Assembly (NCBI GenBank): GCA_019055375.1
Contig: JAHQIW010000454.1
Coordinates: 1 to 64,000 of the forward strand
Reading direction: 5' to 3'
DNA from: Parelaphostrongylus tenuis
Lineage: Eukaryota; Nematoda; Chromadorea; Rhabditida; Metastrongylidae
Length of the DNA stretch: 64,000 nt
Below are positions 44,501-58,342 of this stretch, piece after piece. Every line of letters starts with the position of its first letter. The first letter of the stretch is position 1. The translations under genes were made by a program, and so were the position numbers. The notes beneath the pieces were generated by a model. The model had not been told where the DNA came from and ran no database searches. It saw only the letters and a list, made by a program, of their open reading frames with translations.

Positions 44501-47500
44501 TTGTAACGACAGAAGGAATATGAGGTCTCACACTCAGTGAGCACTTCTAGTCGGCTAGGGTATGTGTGCGGCTGTAATACCAAAGAGCAAACACATTTTC
44601 TTAATCAGAAAGATTTGCTCTATCTAGTTGTCAAGATTTTGTTATAGAAAACTTTTATCACAAGAGAAATCTTCAAATGTGAAACAAACTCTCATTTTGA
44701 TTGGCACGGCGTCAAGAACAAGCAATATGAGAAATAAAATATACCTTTGAAATTCACCTGATTTAAGCCAGATAATCACACATTCGTCAGATAACAACAA
44801 AGAATACGCTTTTACCAAAGGCCTCAAGTGGCGCCCCCATAATAGAACAGTACCTTTTCTACTCTTATTGCGTAGTTCTGTCGTTTATCATGTCAGATTG
44901 AGAAAGACTTTTCCCACCAATTACTCTTCCGATCGTTACAGATATTTTTCTATTCTACAACTAACTCTCAAATATCGGGCATGTGAAGATTGCAGATGTT
45001 GACTGGTTTCTTGCTCTCAGCATTATCTTGTCCTAGCTTCTACCGTTATCAATTTTTTCAAAAAGTTGTCTTGACGAGACTGAGCGCAATACAGTACAGT
45101 ATTGGCTAGATGAAATACGTCTTCTGAGAAAGTGCAACATCTAATTTTCCATTTTTTATATTCAAGACCTTTTTCTTTCGGCATACTTTTCCTTATAACT
45201 TCTAAGACTAGCAGCTTCTCAATGGTCTGCAAAAAGTTTGTTAGAAAATTTGTTCATGTACCTGGTTATAGCAATGTTTGCAGGGCGTACGGAAGTGTGA
45301 GATCGGCCAAGAATAGCTGTTAGTCGACTTTGCCCTTCCACGTCAGCATTACGTCTTATCTTCCCGTTGCTCATTAGAAGGACGAGGTTCTGGGCGATAG
45401 CACTCCTTTTGAGTACACTTCGATTACCTCTAAACTTTCGATGTATATTGTCGTTCATCGCTCTAGTCATCGGACAAGAGCCGGCAAGAGCGGAGACGGT
45501 TTGATGAGTGCTTTATCGGCTTCGTCATCGACCATCTTATCGACAGTATTCCTCAGAAAGTGATCGAACAGAATTCAGTAATCCTTATCTGCATGCATCT
45601 TGATATAAGTGGAGGACAATACCTATTACAAGCAGTTTGTCGGGCAAAGGGGATTCTGATGTACTGATGGAACTTCAAAACCACCTACACGTGGTCATAT
45701 TAAAGTCAGTTGAAGCTGTGGGAACTGATCGAGGTGGAGAATCTTGAGGGCATATTGAAGTGAAAAGAATCAGTCAGGACACGTGAATGTAGAGTGGATG
45801 ATCAGTGACGAAGGTGCACCGATGTCAATGTTTATAGTAGAGTCTGAGTGCATTAGAGACCTTCTGTTCTGTTTCCGACACAAAGAGGGTATCCTCCACC
45901 ACTTAGAGCAGTTTATGCAAAATGGGTCAATTGCATAGCAAGCTATTGTATAGCTATCAATCTTAGAATCTGTGAGAATGAGTGTCCAAATGAATATTTT
46001 ATGTGAAAGGCTTTGAGATTTTGTTATGAGCTTAGATAGAGACTAGAGATTTCCGCCTTGTCGTTTTGTGGGAGACACTGACAACGAATTTATCGGTAAC
46101 GGCGTTGTTAATATCAGGGAAGACATTGCATTCGTCACAGATGCTGGATCTCTGGTAGTGACTTAAGCGCTAAGAACAATGTACTTCGGAAAACGACAGA
46201 ATAATCGGCAGTTCCCAGAAGAAGTGTTATAGCTTAAAACTTCCCTTTAGTGAGCGACGGACCGGTGTTTGATACGAGGTAGTGCTCACATGCACTGAAG
46301 CAGCCGATTCTGGCCATCTAATCATAACCGCTTGTACACTACTGTGTGTCAAAAGAACACTTTTACAAAAGAACTCGCAGGTGTAAGCATAAATTTTGGA
46401 CCAAAGGGTTGCAGGCTATTGTAAAGCTGCCAGTCGTACAAATTGTAAGAAATACTTGAAATAAAAGATCTCCAACATCACCAAAATGTCAAATTAGATG
46501 ATGCACTTTCTTCAAAGACGTGCTCCACACTGCTCACTATCTGATAACTCGACAATCACTGTCTTCGGTGATGAGCAAATTGCGAGCCAATTTGACCATT
46601 CGAGGCTCCGCAAAAAGCGAAATTTCTAATACTTCAGCCCATATCGTACACGTGCGCAATCTCATCAAGAAAACACTGATGCAGAGACATCGGTGAGTGA
46701 TCGAAGAAGCTGTCGTCACCCCCACCTTACTAATTGATGCCGATGAAAAGTGCTTCAAGGTCTTGTGATGCTTAGGTGCAGGAAACCAATCGACCTCTTG
46801 GGGTTGTACATTCTTTATGCTTGAGAGCTGATTGTAGAATAGACAAATATCTATGGCGATAAGAAGAATAATAAATGAGATAAAACGGTCTCATTCTCAA
46901 AAGATAGGTGACAATAAAGAGCAAATAGAGTTGAAGTATATTCCATTTCCAAGGGTGCAGTTTTCGTATTGAAAATAATTTTTATTAGAACGCATGGGCG
47001 TTCTACTCTCTCAAAATTTCTTCACAGAAACCACCCCACTATATATTTTCTTTCCGTCATGATGAAGTGCTTCCATCACCTAAACTTTGCTATAACTCTC
47101 GACGATGTCCGCTGTGATATTCAAACAAGGGGCTAATTACACAAAAAGCGAGGTGTGTTCTTCTTCCCGTTGTTACTGTGCACTAAGGAGGCCTTCTCGA
47201 AAAGCAAGTTCATTAGTGAAATCTATATTTCTCCACCTATCAAATGACCACTAGCAAAACTTAAGTAGCGAAGGGTCAAATTACGTCAAAAGCAAGCTTT
47301 TCTTTGAAACAGGTACTCCTGAAATTGATGAATTCAGACTCTATCGAGGTTTCCTCCATGTATACACTAAAAATGCCTGCACATGAAATATAAAGTTGTA
47401 CACTGTACTCCGAAGGCGAAATGCATTTTTTTTTCTTCGGAAAAACGCACTAGATGTCTTTTCACAAAACAATCCCAATACTGAAATTCGCATTTCTTAA

Positions 47501-47879
47501 ACTAAGGAATGATTACTATTCATTTAGTAAAAACTCTGCTAAAGAAAGAATGCAGGGAAAACGAACACATTCAACAAAGCGAGACTACGTTCCACGCAAT
47601 GTAATGAAATGTGGAGTTTTTTTTTAAGGCAACTGGGCGATCTTTCCGCTAAAAATTCGTGTATAGATGTTTCTTGAATAATGACCTATCTTATCGCCGC
47701 AATAGAGCTTGCTTAAAGTCAAAATTCTTTATTTGATGCGAAAAAATCTGCTTTGAAGTTCAAACAACGCGCTCCGATATGAGGGCGTCATTTTTATTAA
47801 TAAAACACACTTTGATGACCTTTTCCAAAGCCAAGCTTAGTATTGATATCTGCCTTTTTCGGGCCATCAAATGGCTATA
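41600..47879. other. AT-rich degenerate repeat region without recognised gene
   Basis: About 6.3 kb. Positions 44208-44262 (ctgttctattattggcggcg, catgaggcc) recur inverted at 44817-44860, suggesting an old inverted-repeat element. Positions 43270-44000 and 47160-47560 contain many related short words (aaggaggccttttc, gaagaactt, agtactg). A weak integrase-like reading at 46500-46610 is not supported enough to call. Confidence 0.4.
44208..44862. repeat. Old inverted-repeat element
   Basis: The ends 44208-44262 and 44817-44862 are imperfect reverse complements (gcactgttctattattgg against ggtactgttctattatggg, and gcgccac.tgaggcct shared). No coding capacity between them. Confidence 0.45.
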
Positions 47880-48180
47880 ATAAAGGGTAAAAGATAAAAC
47901 TCTCAGTATTGAATAAATCCTGAGGAATGTGCCGAGCATTCGTCTTCAATCTTTAACTCCGTCTGAGGTGATTGAATGCTTATCTGACCTCTACAACTGT
48001 AGGCTATCGCTGGCCCCCCACTGTACCAAGTCAGTGCCGCTTATCATTCCAGACAAATCTGAGACCAGTATGGCACCAATTTACCGACCCCAGAGGGATG
48101 GATGGCTGGTGAGCCATGAAGATCGAACTATTGACCTTGTGTGCTACGCAGAGCACATCTAAACTGCACCACATGCGTTC
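47880..48180 (-). mobile_element. tRNA-derived SINE (copy 3, most decayed)
   Basis: 301 bp on the minus strand. Box A has decayed (TGGTGCAGTTT), box B is AGTTCGATCTT, and the T-arm region is shortened. The body is clearly homologous to the other copies. Flanking 8-bp duplication tggctata at 47872-47879 and 48181-48188. Confidence 0.75.
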
Positions 48181-48647
48181 TGGCTATATCAGGCATACCT
48201 AAAATATGGAACTATGCTACATAATAGCTGAAAATAAGTTCCTATCAGACGTGGTTTCCTCGATAAAGTCCAAGAGATTTTTTTTCAACACATGGGCGTT
48301 TTTTGAAATAAGAAAAAAATTTAATTTCCCTAAAGAACAAAATGACTAGAGGAAACTTAGGGAGTGTCCAAAAGTCCGACTCTCACTAAATCAGGGTACG
48401 AATAATTAGCGCTACACAAGGATGACTGACGACAGTGGCGTATCTCTGTGGCGAGGATCAGTCGGCTCTGAACGAGACGAACTGAGTCGAAATCTCAGCC
48501 GAATAGATAAATTCTCTATCGAGTTTGTGCTTTTCGCTCAGTTAAGAAAGATTATGTGATTACTCGGCATAAATGTTGACTTACGAACTGTCCCTTTCTC
48601 CAAATAAAACTTTGTCCAAGGTTGGTGATTCTCGTTTTGACTTCTGT

Positions 48648-48683
48648 GGCTTACGTTTCGACAATTTCACCTTCCTCAGAGCC
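48648..48683 (-). ncRNA. Hammerhead-ribozyme-like motif, minus strand
   Basis: On the minus strand: GGCT, CTGAGGA, A, a stem II region GGTG-AAAT-TGTC (mostly weak pairs), GAAA, CGTA, AGCC. Stem I GGCT/AGCC is perfect. Core segments CUGANGA and GAAA are intact. The weak stem II lowers confidence. It probably marks a Penelope terminal-repeat remnant. Confidence 0.45.
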
Positions 48684-49049
48684 TGGACGACGTGCTATGC
48701 CAAACCTTATCCAATCATTCGGTTGATACTTCTTACGTTTGGTGACAATCTAATGAAAAACTCAATGTTCACTAATTGCATCAACCCTACCGTTCAACTA
48801 CTTGTATAGCAGAGTTTACCGCCGTGTTGTTTACCTCTGTGCACAGTGAAAAATGAATCTTGAACTAGACGGAAATCTAATCAATACCGGTATTTAGGTA
48901 GATAATGATTCAGAACAACAGACGTAGCTGTTCTACACTAATCAGTTATCTTTTACTTCAAGAATGACTTACTAAGCTGTCTCGTACTAAACACATTTCC
49001 TATAAAACACAAATTCACCTCTAATGATGATATTGCGTCTACTGATCCA

Positions 49050-49145
49050 TTAACGTTCAGTGTTAAACCGATATCAGCTGTGTAGGCGGGCCAACGGATA
49101 GGATAACACGGTTTCTGGTCTCATATTTCGCCTTTGTCAAAGTTG
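49050..49145 (+). mobile_element. Penelope RT scrap
   Basis: ttaaaccgatatcagctgtg and the following taggcgggccaacgg words align with 30723-30765 (RT region VRPITSCVDGLTDGIAW). Here they contain a stop. Too short to define an element. Confidence 0.45.
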
Positions 49146-51825
49146 AAGCCACCTTTTCTATGTAGAACGGCAGTGACATAGATTTTGAGCCTCTCTCTCA
49201 TAATAATACTGTGTACATGAATGCGCAATACACAGTGCGAAAATTTTATTCATTCCACGCTACCAGAATCTTCGTATGTCAAACAACTAGGCAAGAATTA
49301 GACTTGCGCTCGGCTTTGCTCAAGGAGAAAGTGGATAGGCTTGTTGATCGAGACCGAAGAAATCACAGAGTACTCGTCGAGAACAATCGCTTGCCTCGTC
49401 ATTCACAACGCGAGAACAAATAGGCACCTTTCTTCTGAGAAGGTATCAATCATTTGAATTTGAATTCATTCCCAACGCGAACCTAATCGAGTAGGCGTCA
49501 ATAAAAGTACGACTGTTTATAGAATCTCACATTATTCTTACTGCTCATTGATTTTTTCCAAGCTCTGCTGATTTAAGTTGATGTGTATATGCCTTGTTTA
49601 AGTTACTCACACTGATCAAGTAGACTTGTGCTTGATTAATCGAAAACGTCAACTGTAACAGTAATCGTATTTGTCTTACTTCAATCAAATTCATTAAGTC
49701 ACTACTAACAAATGACAACACCACTACTTTTCCATCTCTATTATGTTACACGATCCTTTATTATAATTTGCTGTGCAAATCCTAATACTTCTTACATTCA
49801 ATTCGTTTCCCTGCACTCATCCTTTATAGAGATCCGTAAGTATTCAGCGTGTTGCTTCGGCTGATACCTAAGGATTTCGTGTTCTCTACAAATTTTATAG
49901 AGTGCTAGTCGAAATCGTTTCTCCGTAAAATTTTGGAGGTAGCCGAGATAACTCATTATTAGGGAATCAGTTGATTGATTGAAAAAGAGGGAAACTGAAC
50001 CACCGCATCACTTATCACTTCATTTTTTATACATTGCATTACTAAGCATTGAGCTATGACGCCCAAAAACTCCATTAACACATTAATCAAATGCTGTTAC
50101 TGCTTTTATTACCATTGATATTTGAAGGCAATTTCACGGATTGCTCACTCGGCATTGTTATTGATAATATTATTTTGTAATAATAACGCTTTCTAGGTTT
50201 TTTTTTCCAACAAAAGTCGAATAACTTTTCGATCTTTTAACTTTTTCTACAGACGAACTGAATAATAGGCAATTTTTTTTAAGAATTTCCTCTCTATGAG
50301 TTCATTCGGTTCAAAATCTGTTCACCTAAATTCATTAAAGTGATGACATGGAAAAATTTAGAAATCAAAGTTTTCCGAAATACTGACTGACAGGCGTCAA
50401 ATCGAAGATTTAGGCAGGAATAAGATGAAAAGATAGGAGCTGATCGGAATAAAGTGTATTATCTTCCTTGAGAAGGAGACTATAGTTTTCAGAGGAACCT
50501 TTAGAAACATTTTGAAGCAATTTTAAAAATGTTGGCAATAGAGAAGTAAACATTGATTTTAGCTGGTTGATTGGCTCTGACGATGACGCATCTACAGTAG
50601 GTAAACTGCGAAAGCTCTAGAAGAATTCGTTTCTTTGTGTTTCTCGTAGCTCCTTCAGTAGATGCTGATAAGAGGATTTTCCTCTCATTTTCTTGTTTTT
50701 TTGAAGGTATAATGAATGATCATAGTGACAGCAAACAGGTAACAAATACTTTTCCAAGATCCCAATTCCTGCCAATCTCCCTTCGTTGTGACATAGGCGT
50801 CTAGAAGTAAATGGTGCTACTATTGTTGAAAGAATTTTATACGAGAAGACCGTCGATTCAATCGAACCTATCGATCTAGAATCGGTGAATAGTGGGATTC
50901 AATTGCGATCAGAGTCAGCAAAATAAAAATAATGTGAAGAAAAAATAGTCTCTTGAGGATTGAGGCTCGTTCGTACCTAGACTGAAAGGCCCCTTGCTGT
51001 ACTATTGTTGCTGTAGAGTAATTTAGGCTTTCTCTAATCTTCCTACACTTCCTTTGCTTTCCTAGACTGTTCTTAAGTGTTCTTTTACTTCTCCAACTAC
51101 CTCAAGAAATTCTTTCTAATTTTAATATGCAAATAACCTTGAAAACACACAGAGAACAAAAAATCAACACTCTGACATTTCACAGCACACTATACACATT
51201 CTTTATGCGGATGTTTTAACTCAGTGTATCTTTGAATACTTAGAAAACCTGTATGAATTTTCGTTTTCCATTGACACAGAAATCGCTTGAAATCCCATCG
51301 AGTCATGGAAAAGCGAAAAGTTAGCAAAGGGATAATTAATTTAAAAAGACAAAGCTGGGCTCGGAATGAGGTGCAAGTTTGAGACCAAAACGAAAATTTG
51401 AGGAAAAAAATGCGAGTTTTATGAACATTGCATTTTCAATGAATTCAGAAAATTTAAGCAAGTCTGAGCTCAAATTCTGAAACAACCATAAATGAGATAC
51501 ACCTATCAACTATAGAATCCCTACTGAGTTTTAGACGAACAATGGTAGATGTTCATTTGTCAGATACAGCTACATGATTGTAGAGAAGGACAATCACGAT
51601 GTGTACACAAACGCGGACATTGCAAGCGATTTTCGAGGAGTCAGAGCAGGTATTTTCATTCAGAATATCATAGCTGTTATAAATTTGGAAAATTGCTAAT
51701 ACTATTTAGTAGGCGGCCATTTATCGTTTAAAATATAGGAAATGTTAGCAATAATTTTGCTACATTACAATTTTTGATATAACTTTTGAGTTGTTGCATG
51801 ACTTTTCACTTCCGTTCCATTATAG
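49146..51825. other. Upstream region of the calmodulin gene; no exon recognised
   Basis: AT-rich. The initiating exon of the calmodulin gene would be expected here or further left but could not be identified. An unrecognised 70-codon frame at 49211-49423 has a basic, charged C-terminal half. Positions 49925-50075 share an old repeat with 39830-39990. Confidence 0.35.
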
Positions 51826-51966
51826 GTTATCAAACAACTCAATGAAGAGGAGATCGATCAGTTTAAAGAAGCCTTTGTACTCTTTGATAAGGACGGAAAT
51901 GGTACGATTTCAACTAAGGAATTGGGAATTGCAATGAGAGCACTTGGCCAAAATCCCACTGAACAG
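51826..51966 (+). CDS. cal-1: Calmodulin exon: EF-hand 1
   Basis: 141 nt, phase 0 at both ends, 47 residues from [17 protein letters not shown] to GQNPTEQ. Acceptor cattatag, donor gtagtgg. The loop [12 protein letters not shown] has all canonical ligand positions. Confidence 0.9.
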
Positions 51967-54900
51967 GTAGTGGAAGATGTGCTTTCAAAAATAATATGAT
52001 GAAAGATATATTTGACCTCATAATATGGATTTTCAAATTCTGTCTGCCTTTGCGATAAAATATACCCTTCTTTTATTGTTCTATTTGGTTCTTTTCAGTT
52101 ATAAAAAAAACAAGTGAATATTCGACCTCATGCGCTAGCTAGGAACTTTTCATAGGAGCGCTAGATAGTAATCATTCAAAAGCTTAAATATCTAGCTAGA
52201 TCTGCACGTGGCCGATTTTCGAACCCTTTTCTAATAACGCTGTATAGCTGTATAGTTCAAAATAAAATAATGTTTCACAAGCGCATATTTCCTGCCGGAC
52301 AGAGTTCTTTCTTTGGATCATTAGTGATCATTCGATAGCGTACTATTTGCTATTCCAACGCTGGGCTTATTCTCTGAAAAGATCTTTTCACTGCAGTGTA
52401 GCAGGTAAATACAAGATTCAATTGGCATGCGCGAGCAAGTGGATTTTGATCAATTCATGAGCTGCTAGGCGAGGCGGCAATGGGGGTCACGCAACTATCG
52501 ATTGATTTTCAACCGGTCTATGCTCATGCGATCTTTCTTAGTCAGTCAAGAATTGTTGGGAGAAAAACTTCAGATAAAACAAATGACTCTGCTACAAAAA
52601 GATTTCAAATGCTCTTGTTTCGCCATGAATTATTATCACTTTGATGGAATCCAGGGGGCCATACGTCCTAATTGTTCCAACAGAAACTCGAGGACATTCA
52701 GATACTACGATGTTTTCTCTATGCCTTCATATTGTCGGAAATCGGTCGATTATCGCGTCAACCTAGTTTGCTGCCTCACCCAGCGGCCCGTGAAATGACC
52801 AAAGACCACTTGCCGCGCATGTTAATTAGTCTTTTTTTTCGCTTCTGCGTTGCAGGGAGACGGTACCTAGAGGATATAATCAAAGCGTTTCGAATTAGCA
52901 AGCATTAGGCTATCTAATGATTACTAGTTGCCAAGGAAAGAGCTCTATCCGGTGAGAAATCTGCGCGTGTGTAACATAATTTTATTTTGGACTTTACACC
53001 GTTACAAAAGGGTGTTTTACGAAACTGACCACGTATTGCTCTAGCCAGTGATTCGAGCTTTCGAATGAGTACTAAGGCTCTTGTGAAAAAATCCTCTCCA
53101 ACGAATAAATTCGAATAATAATTTGTTTCCTTCTAACCGAGAGGAAGCTTAAACTTTTTGGCAGCGAGATCTAAGAAGATTTACGTTATTTGATGAATTT
53201 TCCATTTCGTTCTAATCGGATAATTTCACAGTCTGATGACACGTATGAATATCTTCTACGCTCATAATTTGTGCTACAAATTTTTTGTGAGTCATGGTTT
53301 GAAGCCTAGTTGTAGGGTAATCGCCGTAAAATCAAAAGTTTTTTTCTCACGAATGTCTTATTTTTCGGTCGCTAGGAACTGAGAAGATCGTAACGTTGTG
53401 CGAAACAACTTTACGTACTTGATCGTTTTTGGTCAGTTTCAAAGTTTCTATGAGGTCGTCCTCATTGAACTTGTTGAGCTTACCGAACGTGTCATTCTAT
53501 CGAAACGACGAAAGTCCTAGAAGGATCAACTATTATGAACCTTTTCAGGCTTTTTTGACAATCAGGTACAAATCGGATTTCTAATCTATGTTTTAACTCT
53601 TTAATGACAAAGGCCTTTTCGATTTTCCTTCATACGCTAGGTTTATGTTTCTCAAGAGGTCTTCATAGAGCGCTCGAAGCGTGAGAGAAAAATTACGTTT
53701 CGCACTCCTAGGCCTAGGCTGTTTGAGCCAGGCTAAATAGCGCTTTTATTTGGCAAAATAAGATGAAAATAAAAGCCTGAGCCCATAGGGCAATAGAACA
53801 AAGTTTTCCCTATATTTTGCTTCGGGAAGACCAGAAATTTCTCCGAAACGAAGAAAAATCTTTGAATAGATAGCAACAATAAGCGCGATAGTTCTAGTCG
53901 AGTGTGAAACGTAGTTCTATTCGCATCGCTGTAGCGCATTAAAAAGGAGACTATACATGAAAATCACAGTACTGGTTTTAGCGCATCAAAAAGGATACTT
54001 CATGTAAAAACTACATTATTGGTATGGCCGAGATTTTGGCTATCGAATGACCATTAATGTTTGAGAAAAAGCTATAAAGGCAGTGTACCCAAAGAGATGA
54101 AAATTGTGTTGCTATAAGCAACTCGTACCAAGAGTCATACAACCTTGCCTGAAACGTCGAATTTCTCTGAATTTCTTCTTGTCATGGAGGGACGAGTGAA
54201 AATTGCGCTACCGCTTTTACAAAGTCAATGTGGTATGCCCATAGTATGAAATGGAGAAGTTATGCGCTTTGTTAATTCTCAAAGTTTTGCTCATGAAAGT
54301 GTTACTTTCTAGTAAGGAAGGATGTGTACTACGATGATTAGAGATTAAATAAATGGATAAAGGTCTAGGTGATGGTCTAATTGCTGAGTGCTTGCACCAT
54401 GCACTCGAGTTCAGTTCATCGTTAGAGTCGTGCAGGATTGCGGTAGCATACCGGTGTCTCAAGTCGGTGACGCTATCCTCCTAAAATTCTTTACTGATCT
54501 GTCGACAAATTTTCCGCTATAGAAAGATGGAAAGAAAGATCTAGTTGACAAATTCAGGGGCAACCTTATTTATAGCGTATTTTTACTTTTCCTCAATAAC
54601 TGTAACACTTTGTTGATAGTCGAGTTTATGGAACACTTACAGAAGTGACTTAGTCCTGTAAGCGCAAAAAATAACAAAGCTGCTCCTTATACAAGGGGTT
54701 GGGTCTCAGAAACCTAGATTTGAAAGACTTTTGATGTAGAACCAGTGGCGGCAGATGTCAGTTATACATCTGAATAGATTTGGGTACATTACCTCGTAGT
54801 GGATGGGCGAAAATCCGATTGGTAAACCTCTTTGCTGCTCCAAATACAAGCCTTCAAGCAGAAAGGCTGCTTTCGAGGCGAAAAATTCGGAAATTTCTTA

Positions 54901-57900
54901 CCAGTCTAATAAAACTTCTTTCTTATGCAAAATTCTGTAAAAAGTGGTAACTTTTGTTTTGATTATACTGATAACATTCCTTTGTGAGAGTGCATATCGA
55001 ATTCGATTCACTGCTTGTGGGGTTTTGAAGATCACATTCGCATTCACTGCAACCGAGTTATGTCTATCATGACAATGTATTGCAGCAAATTCTCGAGATC
55101 ATTAACGACGTTGACATGGACGGCAACGGCCAAATAGAATTCCCTGAATTCTGTGTGCTGATGAAGCGGTGAGTGTGAGTTAAATGCATTCTCCATAGAT
55201 TGCTACGTTTCTAACTCGTCCTGATTTCCAAAATTGACTCCACAATCTTAGGATTTGAGACTGAAAAGCAGCTATCAGCTATTTTGATAGATCTAAAACA
55301 ACTGCCTGGGATAATTTTTGATTTGCCAAAAAACTGCATTGAAGAATAAATTGAACTTCTATTTGATCCGCCCAACGGAACGAAAGTGCGACTGTTTCTC
55401 GTAGATATCGTTTACGATGGTTTCTCCCCAGATCTTAATAGCAAGTTTATCCTTTTTGCATGCACAAGTGACCTTAAGGGTTGAGCAATCTCTAGAAGCT
55501 TGCGCCGCATCTTCTTCAATTGTGGAATCTTCGTAAACATTTCCGACCCATCGATGTGGTTAATATGTTGTGTGCCTATCATTAACGGCTCTTGTCCAAC
55601 GGTGCTATTGTGAGAACACATCCTATTTCCTACATAACCGATTCTTTGCCTCTTGTGTTCACAATTGCGCAGGTCGGAACTTTGAATTCCTTCTCTCAGC
55701 TGCGTGAAATCGCTCTTTCTCTGCATGTTCGAAAAATCGGAGTGATCTTTTGCCCTGCTTACAAAGCAATCAAGGTGCCGACACGTACATAAGGCAGGAA
55801 AAACCGTGGAGTTGAAAGGGTAGGCGTAAAGTCGAGTGCCGGCCTCTTCACTACATCCCAAATGCTCATGACAGCTTTCGTTCGCTCGTCCTCTCGTGTT
55901 CAACTCTCGAGCTAATTAACGGGTTCATCACATGGAGTTCCCGATTCAGATAAACATAGCTGAAATGTTATGAGATATACTCTCAGGAAGTGTTCATGGG
56001 GCCTTAAAAACACTTCTGGCACTCATGTTATTGTGAGATCAAATCGTACTGTAAACTTTCCACAAAGATTGCCTTTCAGAGTCGGCCAACTTTATTCTAC
56101 CTGATACTGGGTGTCATAGAAGTGATATCATCAACAAAGTAAAGATAGTATGATTCTACCATCTGATTTCACTCTCATATTGCTTCATTCCTATGTTCGT
56201 TGTTGGGGCAAACAGTGAATAATTGCGACGAGATGGTATTGTGATAAAGGAAAAAGGATAAAGCTCTCGGCGTTGATCAATCCCTGAGGGATGCGCCATG
56301 CATTCGACTCCAATTTTTAACTTCGTTTGAGGTGATTGAATACACATCTGGCCTTTACAATGACTCGCGGTGGCCTCCCGCTGAACCGAGTCAGTGCTCC
56401 TTATCTTCCCAGACAAGTCTGAAACCTATCTGGTACCAATTTACCAACCCTGGAGGGATGGATGGCTTGGTGAGCCGTGAGCGCGAGATCGAACCAGTGA
56501 CCTCGTGTGCGACGCAACCAACTAACCACTGCGCCACATGCGCTCACGGTATTGTCATATCAAGCATATAATCTTACGTTGATAGTATCATCGTCATGGC
56601 ATGTCAGTATTTTGGTTGTGAAATCTCAGTGTTATCACGAAAAACTATATGCACAAAGTAGAGACTTTTTGAAAATCTGGAGGAGTGCCTTTTATTGAAT
56701 ACGTTCACCAATGATAACTTTTTTTGAAACCTGGTTGTCTCCGCACAATTTCTCGACTCCATACGGGCCACTTCTGCCTCGTTATTTGATAGCTTGCAAT
56801 AAATGAAGTTAACATAGATTTTGTTCAAGTCCTTGTTGCACGTTTCGGCTGAACAGTCCTGTTAACAAATTGATCAGTCATTAATTTTGACTGGCCTACA
56901 ATCCCTTTTTTCATTCTATCTAGGAACTAAGCAATGAAACTTTTGTCTTTAAAAGCGCAGTAGGCCCGACCATTCTAATGTTCAACACAAATACTGCGCT
57001 GAAACAGGAGTGTACAAAAGTTATCGCGCTCAACTCGAATGAAAAAATGCGCCTTTCAAAACGTGAAAGAAAGTGATCCCAAACCCACGTTGACGAGGAA
57101 GTCAACGTCGATGGTTACTTTGACCAACGTTTCTGAAAAATTTCTTCCCCAATATCTCAGACAGTGCTATATGGAAAGTGTCTTCTCATCTCAGGCCGTC
57201 AGACGATTACTCCTAACCGTCTTTCATGTTCTCTCATGTTCATGTTCTTCCTCGTTATTTTTCTAATGGTTTTTGGCCCAAATCACCCATGTGATACAAT
57301 TTGCATCAAAGCCACGGTATCCATATTAGCATGAATGTTTATTTGAAAAAGAAAATAGAAAGCTTGTATAGAATTGTCCATATACCTTACTTGACAACGA
57401 TTAACTCACAAGTAGCTCCTACATTAAGCTCCACTTTCTAATGGAAGAACATAACATTCAATTTCAAATTTGAGTGACGGTGTCTGTATATCATCTTTCA
57501 CCACATCATGAATCGTCATCAAATTGAGATCTAGGAGTAACCCAAAAACTGCAGAAATAATATCTGTAACAAGTGCTCAATCATATACTATATCAATTTT
57601 ATATTGAATGGTATTCTCATCAATCATAAGATTATGAGATATTTTACTTTAACATATGTTTTGTGATGCTGAACTTCAAGCTGCATAACAACTGAGTTGA
57701 GTTTCATTGGAAGAAAGTTATAACTTGAGTAAAGGATGCAATTTCAGGATGATGAAGGAAAGTGATTCAGAAATGATCCGAGAGGCGTTTCGAGTGTTCG
57801 ACAAGGACGGAAATGGAGTCATCACTGCATCTGAATTCAAACATTTTATGGTGAGGTGTAGTGTTCGAATCGACGGGTGTGTGCGATAGATTTCATATCG

Positions 57901-58303
57901 TAAAATGCAGAAAATAAAGAAAGTGATGGCGATTTGATCACCTTTTTAGCTTTTCACATTGCTGTGAAAATGGTCTTGCGCACAAAAAATGTTTACACAT
58001 GATTGATAATCTAGGCTGATTGGTTATAAGCTATCGATCGACTGAATTAAAAAACTACAATATAAAAATTGGTGTGAGATCGCTACCAGCCTTTCAGCAT
58101 AGTTTAATGACTTCAGAAGATAAACGAGAAACATTGCACCATAAAAACACTTCATTTAGTCGTGGTCTCAAGAACTTATGTGAGAATGGTTGTAAAGAAC
58201 CAATAACATAAATATGAGGACCATGAAATATCGCAAGGACAAAAATGTCAAATAAGTGAACGTTTCGTATTTTGATTTCATCGAATTATAAATATATATT
58301 ATA

Positions 58304-58342
<39 letters not shown>

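Noticed and set aside
46500..46760. Possible BEL/Pao integrase fragment (plus-strand reading SDNSTITVFGDEQI)
   Set aside because: One short motif-like match with no neighbouring protease, RT or LTR signal, so it is too weak to call.
55412..55903. 163-codon minus-strand ORF as a host gene inside the calmodulin intron
   Set aside because: Its peptide follows the RTE C-terminal domain in order. It is a retrotransposon fossil.
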